Below, in pieces: positions 35,440-43,730 of a stretch of 64,000 bases of DNA (within the stretch, counting starts at the first letter, position 1; each line of letters starts with the position of its first letter). Under the pieces are notes generated by a model, which made no database searches, was not told the origin of the DNA, and worked only from the letters and a program-made list of their open reading frames with translations. Source of the DNA: Arcicella rosea (GTDB taxonomy: Bacteria; Bacteroidota; Bacteroidia; Cytophagales; Spirosomataceae); NCBI RefSeq assembly GCF_040543805.1, contig NZ_JBEUMS010000006.1:124001-188000 (forward strand), given 5' to 3'. Both the position numbers and the translations under genes were made by a program.

Positions 35440-36483
35440 TTAACGAGTAACTGGACATTTAATTTTATTAGGAATATGATAAATCAACTTCACGGTTGTT
35501 AACATGTAAGCATCATTATATTTTGGATTTCCACGTAAATCAGCTTTGTCTGAAAAACCTGGAATTGCAGTCAAACTAAAAGGGTTGATAGGTGCGGATG
35601 CACTATAAATGCCTATATCTGTCAAATAATTTATTACTCCTTGTGTACGGTCATTTCCAGAACGAGCAGCAATTTGTTCTAATGATCTATTTCCCATTGA
35701 AGCTGCCAGCGGACTTTGCGCTGCTAAATCAGCAGGATCAGCAAAATTACCACTTACATCATCCAAATAATCCGTCAAAGTATAACGGTAGCTCATTTCT
35801 ACGCCTAAATCCCAATGCTTGTTCAGTTTATACTTTACGCCAACACCTAGTGGAAAAGAAACGCTAATTAATGAATAAGGATTATTGGCATAGCCCGGAA
35901 GACCTTGTCCTTCTGTATTTAAAGGTTGTAAGCGAACCCAATCATTTCCGTATAAAGAAGCATCTGGTTTAGCCATTGGGTCGTGAGCAAAAACGGCAAC
36001 ACCTCCAAAAATATAAGGAATAATATTAGCTCTACGCAAATAACTACGACTTGTACGTACTAAATCATATTGTCCAACAATTGAAAGTTCTTTAATATCA
36101 TTTCTAAAATGCAAGTTTCTGATAAAATTACCTTCATAACCTTTTACTCCTTCAAGATAATTATCATCACCAGAAATTCTAGCATAAGTAAGACCAAAAC
36201 GAAGCGCAAAAGTTGGTGAAAACTGACGAGTAAAATTGAAGTTAACATTCCAACGCATTCCATTTACTGTAGATTGTAAAAATCTGTTGTAAGGAGAAAT
36301 ATCACCATAATAGCTTGAAGTACCAACGCCTAAACTAACTGTTGAATTTGGTTCAAACAATCTATTTTTACGTGGTTTATCTTTGCCTCCGAAAAGATTT
36401 GAAAATCTAAATTGTGCCTCAGAATCTTGTGTATTCAAAGCACAAATTATCAGTATCAGAAGTATTGAAGAATATTTTTTCAT
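35440..36483 (-). CDS. Outer-membrane beta-barrel protein, DUF6089-like (longer paralogue)
   Basis: A 347-residue protein from the start at 36483, which opens a signal peptide (MKKYSSILLILIICALN, cut near SEAQ); the frame is open to 36540. It shares with the next gene the barrel core SLGVGTSSYYGDISPYNR, YIFGGVAVFAHDP, FPLGVGVKYKLNKHWDLGVEMSYRYTLTDYLDDVSG. It has an extra C-terminal insert of about 80 residues before the last strand (MLTTVKLIYHIPNK). Both copies end in a short Cys-containing tail, (K/V)xCP. The function is unknown. Confidence 0.82.
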   Translation of the reverse strand: MKKYSSILLILIICALNTQDSEAQFRFSNLFGGKDKPRKNRLFEPNSTVSLGVGTSSYYGDISPYNRFLQSTVNGMRWNVNFNFTRQFSPTFALRFGLTYARISGDDNYLEGVKGYEGNFIRNLHFRNDIKELSIVGQYDLVRTSRSYLRRANIIPYIFGGVAVFAHDPMAKPDASLYGNDWVRLQPLNTEGQGLPGYANNPYSLISVSFPLGVGVKYKLNKHWDLGVEMSYRYTLTDYLDDVSGNFADPADLAAQSPLAASMGNRSLEQIAARSGNDRTQGVINYLTDIGIYSASAPINPFSLTAIPGFSDKADLRGNPKYNDAYMLTTVKLIYHIPNKIKCPVTR

Positions 36484-36653
36484 ATTTGTCTGGTAATGGA
36501 TGGAATCTATGTGGTTATTCTTTTTCAATTGAATCAACAAACAATTTGTTAACGTAAAACCATTAAGTTTGTTATGAGTATTTATTAAATTTTACAACGA
36601 AAATAATATATTCAAATGGATTCTTCTTGCTTAATTTTAATTAAAATGATTTA

Positions 36654-37544
36654 TTAATTCCTTGCATCAAATCCCCAATTAAGTTTACTTCTTAAAGTAT
36701 TCAAGAAATTACTATCACTCAGTTTAATAATATTTGCTTTAAAAGCTTCTCTTTTCATTCTGATTTTCACATTGCTATCAATCACTTTTGAACGAGCATC
36801 CAAAGAAATCAAACAACTGTTACTTCTACTTTCTACTTCAAAATCCAGAATTACATCTGTTGAAACCACCAAAGGACGTACATTTAAGTTGTGAGGACTC
36901 ATGGGCGAAATCACAAAAATATCTGAACTTGGCATTACCAAAGGACCACCAACACTAAGATTGTAGCCAGTTGAACCTGTTGCAGTAGCAATAATCAGCC
37001 CATCCGCCCAATAAGTATTCAAAAACTCACCGTTCAAATATGCTTTTAACATAATCATCGAAGAAGTATCCGTTTTCATGATACCTAATTCATTCAATCC
37101 AAAATTTATCCCATTAAAAACATCTATTGGTTCATTATTTAAGCGGGTTTCCACACTTACCAACGTTCGTGGGTCTAAGGTGTAGCGTTCTGCAAAAATT
37201 TCTTCTAAACTTTCATTAATCTTGTCGGGTGAAACTGTCGCTAAAAAGCCTAATCGACCAGTATTTATGCCAAGTATTGGTGTTTCTCGCTTGGTTACAT
37301 GCGTAACAGTATCTAGCAAAGTGCCATCTCCGCCCAAACTCAATACAATATTTGCATCAAATAAATCTTCTTGAGATGTATAAAATTGCGTTGCATGATG
37401 GCTGACTCCAATCTCAGTCAAAAATTGTTGATAGATTTCGGAAATTTGGATTTCAACTCCTTTCTGAGCCAAAAAATCAAACATTAGTTGAACAAAAGGT
37501 TTGATTTCATCCTTAAAATTTCGCCCGTTAATGGCTATTTTCAT
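36654..37544 (-). CDS. nadK: NAD kinase
   Basis: Makes NADP from NAD and ATP (or polyphosphate) in the cytoplasm. The 296-residue protein has the hallmark LSLGGDGTLLDTV (catalytic Asp in GGDG), INTGRLGFLATV, the NNE/D-like GLNELGIMKTDTSSMI segment, and the substrate loop ATATGSTGYNLSVGGPLVMPSSD. All are intact. It follows the CBS-domain gene but a terminator and a palindrome lie between them, so it probably has its own promoter. Confidence 0.96.
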   Translation of the reverse strand: MKIAINGRNFKDEIKPFVQLMFDFLAQKGVEIQISEIYQQFLTEIGVSHHATQFYTSQEDLFDANIVLSLGGDGTLLDTVTHVTKRETPILGINTGRLGFLATVSPDKINESLEEIFAERYTLDPRTLVSVETRLNNEPIDVFNGINFGLNELGIMKTDTSSMIMLKAYLNGEFLNTYWADGLIIATATGSTGYNLSVGGPLVMPSSDIFVISPMSPHNLNVRPLVVSTDVILDFEVESRSNSCLISLDARSKVIDSNVKIRMKREAFKANIIKLSDSNFLNTLRSKLNWGFDARN

Positions 37545-37639
37545 CTTGTATGATCTGTGTTGATTGGAAGCTTATTTTCTAAATTTAAGAAAAAAGCCTG
37601 ATTTTCTATCTGAAAAACAAAAGAAGAAAGAAGAATGTA

Positions 37640-37661
37640 AATTCCCAAACTTTTGGGAATT
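37640..37661. promoter_or_regulatory. Perfect palindrome upstream of nadK
   Basis: AATTCCCAAA (37640-37649) and its complement (37652-37661) around a 2-nt centre, about 95 bp before the nadK start and downstream of the CBS gene terminator. With no T-run and near-perfect symmetry it looks more like a protein-binding site than a terminator. The binding protein is unknown. Confidence 0.4.
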
Positions 37662-37740
37662 GAATATTGGATTTATTGATAGTTTTCGAACAAATTGCGT
37701 TTTTTACTCTTTTTAAAAGTTTTTCGCAATCACTTTAAAA

Positions 37741-37773
37741 ACAAAAAAGCTCTTGAGGTTTTCTCAAGAGCTT
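37741..37773 (-). terminator. Terminator of the CBS-domain gene
   Basis: Perfect 11-bp stem (37747-37757 with 37763-37773), 5-nt loop, followed on the minus strand by T6G T5. It begins 5 bp beyond the stop codon. Confidence 0.9.
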
Positions 37774-37777
37774 AATA

Positions 37778-38443
37778 TTATAAATTCAAATATTTCATCA
37801 GCATATCGTATCGTTCTTTATCGGGTGAAGTAATTTCTTCAAAATTATAAGCTCCGACAATATCATATTCAAAACGTTCGAGTGTTGCAATTACTCTTGA
37901 AATATCTTGTTGATTTAATTTCAAGGTTAAAATATCTTTTGAGTCTTCCAGTCCAGAACCACTTGTATAATATGAACTGATAATTTTAACATTATTAGAT
38001 TCTATTAAACGACTAATTTCTGAAAGTGAATAACTTCTGTTTTCAACTGCAATTTCTAATACAGCTCCAATTTCTTGTGAGCCTAAGTTTTTAGAAAACT
38101 GATTTAGCAATTCTTGAACACTGATTGTGCCTACAAACATTTGTTCTTCATCAAGTACAACCACTGCTTGTAAATCGTACTGCTGAACAATTTTCAGAAT
38201 CTCAAAAAGATGTTGATTTACATTGACAAAAGCGTCTTCAAATTCAGGTTGTAATGCCAAAAGTGGTAAATCTTCATCGGCATCAAGCAGAATATCATGG
38301 CTAATCAAACCTTGATATTCTTGTTCATGAATCAATGGCAATTGTCCTATTCTATATTCTTCCATCCAGTTTAACGCCTCCCCTACAGTATCTGTAGATT
38401 TTAGCACTGGTAACATTGGATTAATGAAGTCTTTAGCGTGCAT
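37778..38443 (-). CDS. CBS-domain protein
   Basis: A 221-residue cytoplasmic protein with two CBS motifs (about 1-55 with TVGEALNWMEEYRIGQLPLIHEQEYQGLIS, and 70-125 with DAFVNVNQHLFEILKIVQQYDLQAVVVLDEEQMFVGTIS), followed by an ACT-like region (about 135-205: IGAVLEIAVENRSYSLSEISRLIESNN). CBS pairs bind adenine nucleotides and act as energy sensors. It follows the alpha/beta hydrolase gene by 72 bp and precedes nadK, an order I recall from other Bacteroidota. What it controls is unknown. Confidence 0.88.
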   Translation of the reverse strand: MHAKDFINPMLPVLKSTDTVGEALNWMEEYRIGQLPLIHEQEYQGLISHDILLDADEDLPLLALQPEFEDAFVNVNQHLFEILKIVQQYDLQAVVVLDEEQMFVGTISVQELLNQFSKNLGSQEIGAVLEIAVENRSYSLSEISRLIESNNVKIISSYYTSGSGLEDSKDILTLKLNQQDISRVIATLERFEYDIVGAYNFEEITSPDKERYDMLMKYLNL

Positions 38444-38515
38444 ATTGTGTCGATGAAATTTATATAATTAAAGCTAATATAGTTAATTATAGATAAATTC
38501 CAAATTTTAAGTTGA

Positions 38516-39295
38516 TTATACCAACTCAACTACACGAATAGGAGTTTTTTCGAGCCAGCCATCCAAAATTTCGTTAAATCTTTCTGGACACTCCATCATC
38601 GGTGCATGACTACACTTATCGATAAAATGTAATTCAGAATTTTCAATTAAACGATTGAATTCATGACCTACTTGTGGCGGCGTTATGGTGTCGTTCAATC
38701 CCCAAACCAATAGTGTTGGTACTTTGATTTTAACAACATCTTTCGCCATATTGTTCCGCTGTGCAGACTTTGCTATCGAGATAATTCTAATTACTTTAGA
38801 AGCACTGTTGGTAATTTCAAATACTTCGTCAATCAATTCTTTTGTAGCCGTTTCAGGACGATAGAAAGTATATTCTACTCTTTCTTTAATGTATTGATAA
38901 TTTCCACGTTTTGGATACGAACCGCCCATTCCATCTTCAAAAAGCCCCGAACTCCCTGTCAACACTAATCTTTTTACTTTTGAAGGATTTCTCAATGTGT
39001 AAATTAATGAAACGTGTCCACCCAAAGAATTTCCTAAAAGTGTTAATTCATCAAAGCCTTTCCAATTCACAAAACCTTCAATGAATTCAGTCAATCCTTC
39101 ACATCCAGCTTTTGCAATTGGCATTTCATAAATTGGCATCATCGGAATAATTACTCGATATTTACCTTTGAAGCCCTCAATTACTCCTTCCCAGTTACTC
39201 AATGCACCGAAAAGCCCGTGAAGTAAAAAAAGAATTTCGCCTTCTCCTTCGTCGATGTACTTGTAACCATTTTCTTCGTGAATTTGATAGTTCAT
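38516..39295 (-). CDS. Alpha/beta hydrolase
   Basis: A 259-residue cytoplasmic hydrolase with the oxyanion HGLFGALSNW (26-35), nucleophile Ser90 in GNSLGG, acid Asp202 (WGLNDTITPP) and His230 (CSHAPMMECPE). A complete lid segment lies between. The family includes esterases, lyases of meta-cleavage products and haloperoxidase-like enzymes; the substrate cannot be told. It is the first gene of the long minus-strand block that runs to the Skp genes. The upstream spacer is an unusually long 604 bp. Confidence 0.9.
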   Translation of the reverse strand: MNYQIHEENGYKYIDEGEGEILFLLHGLFGALSNWEGVIEGFKGKYRVIIPMMPIYEMPIAKAGCEGLTEFIEGFVNWKGFDELTLLGNSLGGHVSLIYTLRNPSKVKRLVLTGSSGLFEDGMGGSYPKRGNYQYIKERVEYTFYRPETATKELIDEVFEITNSASKVIRIISIAKSAQRNNMAKDVVKIKVPTLLVWGLNDTITPPQVGHEFNRLIENSELHFIDKCSHAPMMECPERFNEILDGWLEKTPIRVVELV

Positions 39296-39899
39296 ATCTT
39301 ATAATATTAAAAATTTGATGATGATTTCACTTTTCAGCCCAATCAAAATACTTGTATATGGATAAATCAACCCTTTAAGCAATCTAAATAAAATACAATT
39401 TTCCTCGAAATTTTAATAATCTATTAAATAGTTTATCGGTTTAATTCAATTTTATATAGATTTTAAATGTGATGCAAAATAATAAAAAATCTCTGAAAAG
39501 TATATTATTTGTATGTTATTAGTTTTAACAAATTAGATTAAGATAAATTCATTTTAAAGCAAAAAAATACATAAACCACTAAATACCAATACATTATATA
39601 TTAAAACAGAAAATCATTTTTCTGTAATTCTTTAGATGAATGTAAATATAAAAAACTGATTACTCTTAATTTGTCAGGCAAATGACTCATTTTTCAATAT
39701 TAGAATATTTATATTTTCCTTCATTTTGTCATAATGGTTTTATATAATTTTCAAGAAAGTCAAAACTCTTTACGAAATAGCTAGTTATTTTTAATAAATA
39801 AAGAAAAACAGTCAAAATAATATAAATCCTATAAACATACTAGATTTTATATAAAATTGAGGCTGAAATATAATCTATCATTATTAAATCAATACAGAA
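39296..39899. other. 604-bp AT-rich spacer between divergent genes
   Basis: No gene, tRNA or clear hairpin was found. All frames are closed by frequent stops; the longest ATG frames run about 16 codons. The stretch is visibly more AT-rich than its neighbours, with many runs of A and T. It holds the promoters of the two divergent genes (alpha/beta hydrolase and the FAD oxidoreductase), but none could be assigned with confidence. Confidence 0.6.
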
Positions 39900-41117
39900 A
39901 TGATTATCATCATCGGAGCTGGCATAGCTGGATTGACATGTGCCAAATACTTAAAAGACAGAGGAATTGACTCTTTGGTTTTAGAAGCTAGTGATACAGT
40001 TGGCGGAAGAGTAAAAACAGACAAACAAGATGGATTTCTACTTGATAGAGGTTTTCAGATTTTATTGACTGCTTATCCAGAAGCACAAAAATTGTTAAAC
40101 TATGAAAAATTAAATCTCCAACCTTTCACATCTGGCGCTTTGATTCGTGACAATGAACAACATAAATTCACGAAAATGCTTAATCCGATACAAGAACCAT
40201 CGGCTTTGTTTGCAGCGCTTTTTTCAAATGTTGGGACATTTGCCGACAAGCTCAGAATCCTTCGTTTGATTATCGAAACCCAAAATATGCAAGAAGATAT
40301 TCTTGAAAATAAGTATCAGTCAACCTTGCAATATCTACAAAACTTTGGATTTTCTGATAAAATGATTTTGCAGTTCTTCAAACCTTTCTTCGGTGGTGTA
40401 TTTCTTGAAGATGAGTTAAATACTTCTGCCAATTTTTTCAAATTTATTTTTGAAAAATTCTATGAAGGTGATGCTGTAATTCCAGCCAATGGGATGCAAG
40501 AAATTCCTTTACAGATTGCTAATCATTTGCCCAAAAACGCCATACTTTTCAATACTAAAGTTGTAAAAATTGAAGAAAATAGGGTTTATTTAGAAAATGG
40601 AGAAAAATTGTATGGCGAAAAAATTGTCTTAGCAACAGATGGTTTAACTTCTGAAAAGCTTTTAGGGAAAACTCAAAATCTGTCATTCAACAAAACTACT
40701 TGTACTTATTTTTCAGCAAATAAATCACCCCTTACAGAAAAACTTTTAGTACTCAATCCAGATAGAAAAGCTAAAATCCATAATCTGTGCGTACCGAGTG
40801 ATATTGCTTCTAATTATGCCCCAGCTGGTAAATTTTTAATTGCTGTTTCTACTCAAGGAGATGTGAAAGAAGATGAGAAAACATTGACCGAAAGTATTAA
40901 AAAGGAATTAATTACTTGGTTTGGCAAAGAAGCATCCACTTGGCAACATTTAAAAACCTATCATATTCCACAAGCTTTACCAAGTTTTAACCAGAAAAAT
41001 AAGGAAACATTTCCATTGCAAATCAGTGATATACTCTATCAATGTGGCGATTATACTGCTTATCCATCTTTGAATGCAGCGATGTTGACTGGCAGAAAAA
41101 TTGCTGAAAGCTTATAA
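39900..41117 (+). CDS. FAD-dependent amine oxidase/phytoene desaturase-like protein
   Basis: A 405-residue flavoprotein. The N-terminus holds the Rossmann motif IIIGAGIAGLTCAKYL and the acidic end of strand 2 (VLEASDTVGGRV), with GFLLDRGFQILLTAYPEA after it. The C-terminus ends with the FAD motif CGDYTAYPSLNAAMLTGRKIAE. This is the layout of the amino_oxidase family (Pfam PF01593), which includes protoporphyrinogen oxidases, carotenoid desaturases and amine oxidases. It has no signal peptide. It is convergent with another FAD oxidoreductase. The substrate is unknown; a role in carotenoid or lipid redox is only a guess. Confidence 0.87.
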   Translation: MIIIIGAGIAGLTCAKYLKDRGIDSLVLEASDTVGGRVKTDKQDGFLLDRGFQILLTAYPEAQKLLNYEKLNLQPFTSGALIRDNEQHKFTKMLNPIQEPSALFAALFSNVGTFADKLRILRLIIETQNMQEDILENKYQSTLQYLQNFGFSDKMILQFFKPFFGGVFLEDELNTSANFFKFIFEKFYEGDAVIPANGMQEIPLQIANHLPKNAILFNTKVVKIEENRVYLENGEKLYGEKIVLATDGLTSEKLLGKTQNLSFNKTTCTYFSANKSPLTEKLLVLNPDRKAKIHNLCVPSDIASNYAPAGKFLIAVSTQGDVKEDEKTLTESIKKELITWFGKEASTWQHLKTYHIPQALPSFNQKNKETFPLQISDILYQCGDYTAYPSLNAAMLTGRKIAESL

Positions 41118-41121
41118 ATTT

Positions 41122-41165
41122 ACTTCACTTAAAACGGTGGATTATTCAGCCGTTTTAAGTGAAGT
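41122..41165. terminator. Shared hairpin between two convergent oxidoreductase genes
   Basis: Perfect 16-bp arms (41122-41137 and 41150-41165) around a 12-nt loop. The right arm lies inside the last codons of the minus-strand gene, whose stop codon is in the loop. It can serve both transcripts. Confidence 0.75.
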
Positions 41166-42083
41166 TTCTAGTATAAATTTAGCCACATTTAAACCTGATA
41201 AAAATGCACCTTCAACATTTCCAATACCAAAACCATCGCCTGCCATAAAAATAGCTTTATTATCAAATTGATAAAAAGTTGCGGGATAACGACTTGATGC
41301 TAAACTGTAACGCCAGCGGTGTACTTGAAACGTTTCAACGGATGATTTTGGAATAAATTCTTCCACCGATTCAAGCATTTTTTGAGCAATTACGTTTAAA
41401 TCTCCTTCTAAATTTTCAGTACTAAAATTAGCCGAAGCATGAAGTGTCGCACAAGGTTTTGTTGAGATGCCTTTTTGAAAATTATCTGCAATCCAAGCTA
41501 CTGGTTGATTTTCCAGTATTATTCCTCCATTTTGGATTTCTGTCACTTTATTTAAAACAGCCATTACAGCTATACAAGGCTCATATTTAACCAAATTTAA
41601 AGCAGACTCATCTTTAGCAGAAATAAGTATTGATGATTTCTTTAATAATTCCTGAATTTGTGGAACGGGCTGAGTAAGAATTAATTGGTCGAAAATATAT
41701 TCCCTTCCACTTTCTAAGAGAAGCTTATTATCAACAATTTCACTTACTTTTTCATTGAGAATCATGTTGATATTTTCCGCCATTTTCTTTGGAATCATTT
41801 TCATGCCTTTATTTCCAAAATAGCGAACATTTGTCCGTTGTGCCAATTGCCATTTTGAGACTATACTTTCTGCTAACAATTCATTTATAAAATACTGAAA
41901 ATCTTTCGATTGTACAGAAAAATATTGTGCTCCATGATCTGCTTGGCAGTCACCAATTTTTCGAGTAGCCATTCTCCCGCCTACCCCTCTGCCTTTATCA
42001 ATAACAGTTACTTCATGATATTTTGCTAAAATTTTAGCGGCTGAAAGTCCAGCTATGCCTGCGCCAACAATAAGTATTTTCAA
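41142..42083 (-). CDS. FAD-dependent oxidoreductase, renalase-like
   Basis: A 313-residue flavoprotein. It starts MKILIVGAGIAGLSAAKILAKY, followed by VIDKGRGVGGRMATR and the renalase-type ADHGAQYFSV. The C-terminus has AGDGFGIGNVEGAFLSGLNVA, the FAD-contacting end. Bacterial renalases oxidise misformed NAD(P)H isomers back to usable cofactors; others in the family have unknown substrates. The call is by motif pattern. It is single and convergent with another flavin oxidoreductase, which may be coincidental. Confidence 0.83.
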   Translation of the reverse strand: MKILIVGAGIAGLSAAKILAKYHEVTVIDKGRGVGGRMATRKIGDCQADHGAQYFSVQSKDFQYFINELLAESIVSKWQLAQRTNVRYFGNKGMKMIPKKMAENINMILNEKVSEIVDNKLLLESGREYIFDQLILTQPVPQIQELLKKSSILISAKDESALNLVKYEPCIAVMAVLNKVTEIQNGGIILENQPVAWIADNFQKGISTKPCATLHASANFSTENLEGDLNVIAQKMLESVEEFIPKSSVETFQVHRWRYSLASSRYPATFYQFDNKAIFMAGDGFGIGNVEGAFLSGLNVAKFILETSLKTAE

Positions 42084-42286
42084 AGTTCTATGATTTGATT
42101 CTATTAGTCAACTTCAAAAAAAGCTTTATGTTTTAAAATTTACAGAATAAACAATTGATGACTAAAGAAGTAATTAAAAGCATTTTCAATTTGCTCATTT
42201 TCAGAATTATTATCAGAATAATTAAAAAAAAGATAAAAATCATCCTTAAAATTAACAATTTCCATTTTTTAGGAAAAAAAGTTTTG

Positions 42287-42294
42287 TAATTTTG
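42287..42294 (+). promoter_or_regulatory. Likely -7 element of the haloperoxidase gene
   Basis: TAATTTTG, 25 bp before the preferred ATG at 42319. It overlaps the frame upstream of that ATG, which supports the later start. A good -33 element is not evident. Confidence 0.5.
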
Positions 42295-42318
42295 ATTTAC
42301 CATTTTAAAACCCAAACA

Positions 42319-43638
42319 ATGAACAAAAACATTCTACTGATATTATCGTGTATTACTTTATTATTCAGTTGTAAAAAAGATGACGGTAGTTGGAAACAAG
42401 CCGCTGAAAATCCTGAGTTCCTAAGAAAAACACAGTTACAAGTTACTGAATCAATTATTCATGACATTTTTCCTCCTCCAGTTTCAAGTCGTATATATAG
42501 TTATGCCTCTTTAGCTGCTTATGAAGCACTTGTTCCAGCGAACAAAGGGCTGAAATCAATGGTTGGACAATTCAATGGTTTTGAAAAAGTTTATAAACCA
42601 GATTCAAGTAAACAATATTGCTATCCATTGGCGGCTACCAGAGCATTTCTAACTATTGGCAAAAACCTTACTTTTGCCCAAGATGTTTATGTGAATTTTG
42701 AAAAAAAGCTTTGGGAAGAATATAAAGCAACAGGAATTCCCGAAGAGGTTTTTGATAATTCGATTGCCTTTGGTGACTCTGTAGCGGCTTCTATCATGAA
42801 TTATTCTAAAAAGGATAATTATAAACAAACACGTGGATTCCGTTTTACGGTGACTAATAAAGTAGGAACTTGGGTGCCTACTCCTCCTGCTTATATGGAT
42901 GCCGTTGAGCCAAATTGGCAAAAGATTCGCTCTTTCACATTAGACTCTTCTGCTCAATTTCCTCCGCCACCACCTTCAAAATTTGATTTAACAAAAGGAA
43001 GTGAGTATTACAATGAAGTAATGGATTGCTATAATACCGTTAAAAACTTGACGGATGAACAAAGAGCTATCTGTAATTTCTGGGATTGTAACCCTTTCAA
43101 GATGAACATTACTGGTCATGCTATGTTTGCTACTAAAAAAGTATCTCCAGGCGGACATTGGATGGGAATTGTTTCGCAAGTAAGCAGAAATACCAATGCT
43201 GATATTTATAAAACAGCACAGGCTTACTTAATGACGTCAATTGCTGTTTTTGACGGATTCATTTCTTGCTGGACAGAAAAATATCGTTCGGTTCGTATTC
43301 GTCCTGAAAGTGTTATCAACGCTAATATTGATAAAGATTGGCAACCTGTTTTGCAAACTCCTCCTTTCCCAGAATATACTTCTGGACACTCGGTAATTTC
43401 TGGAGCAGCGTCAGTGGCATTATCATCAATTTTAGGCGATAACGTTGCTTTTGCGGACTCAACTGAAATTCCTTATGGCTTACCAGTTCGTAAATTTACT
43501 TCTTTCACACAAGCCGCTGAAGAAGCTTCTATTAGCCGTTTATATGGAGGAATTCATTTCCGCCCAGCTTTAGAAAATGGTTTAGTACAAGGCCGAAAAG
43601 TAGGAAACTGGATTGTTGGAAAAATAAAAACGAAGTAA
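42319..43638 (+). CDS. Vanadium-dependent haloperoxidase-like PAP2 lipoprotein
   Basis: A 439-residue lipoprotein from the start at 42319, with a lipobox at Cys18 (LLFSC); the frame is open to 42292 but a promoter element lies there. Residues after 300 show the acid phosphatase/vanadium haloperoxidase pattern: KYRSVRIRPES (Lys/Arg oxyanion-binding), PFPEYTSGHSVISGAASVAL (His) and SRLYGGIHFRPALENG (Arg and His), which together form the phosphate- or vanadate-binding site. Such periplasmic or surface proteins act as halide-oxidising enzymes or as phosphatases; the sequence alone does not decide. It has its own terminator. Confidence 0.85.
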   Translation: MNKNILLILSCITLLFSCKKDDGSWKQAAENPEFLRKTQLQVTESIIHDIFPPPVSSRIYSYASLAAYEALVPANKGLKSMVGQFNGFEKVYKPDSSKQYCYPLAATRAFLTIGKNLTFAQDVYVNFEKKLWEEYKATGIPEEVFDNSIAFGDSVAASIMNYSKKDNYKQTRGFRFTVTNKVGTWVPTPPAYMDAVEPNWQKIRSFTLDSSAQFPPPPPSKFDLTKGSEYYNEVMDCYNTVKNLTDEQRAICNFWDCNPFKMNITGHAMFATKKVSPGGHWMGIVSQVSRNTNADIYKTAQAYLMTSIAVFDGFISCWTEKYRSVRIRPESVINANIDKDWQPVLQTPPFPEYTSGHSVISGAASVALSSILGDNVAFADSTEIPYGLPVRKFTSFTQAAEEASISRLYGGIHFRPALENGLVQGRKVGNWIVGKIKTK

Positions 43639-43680
43639 TCAGATGCGTTTTCAAACGTTTTAAATATTGAAAAATTTAAG

Positions 43681-43716
43681 CAAAAAGCCAAACTAGTCGT
43701 CAGTTTGGCTTTTTTG
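43681..43716 (+). terminator. Terminator of the haloperoxidase gene
   Basis: 14-bp stem (43681-43694 with 43702-43715), 7-nt loop, ending in GGCTTTTTTG on the plus strand. Confidence 0.9.
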
Positions 43717-43730
43717 TGTAATTTCACTTT

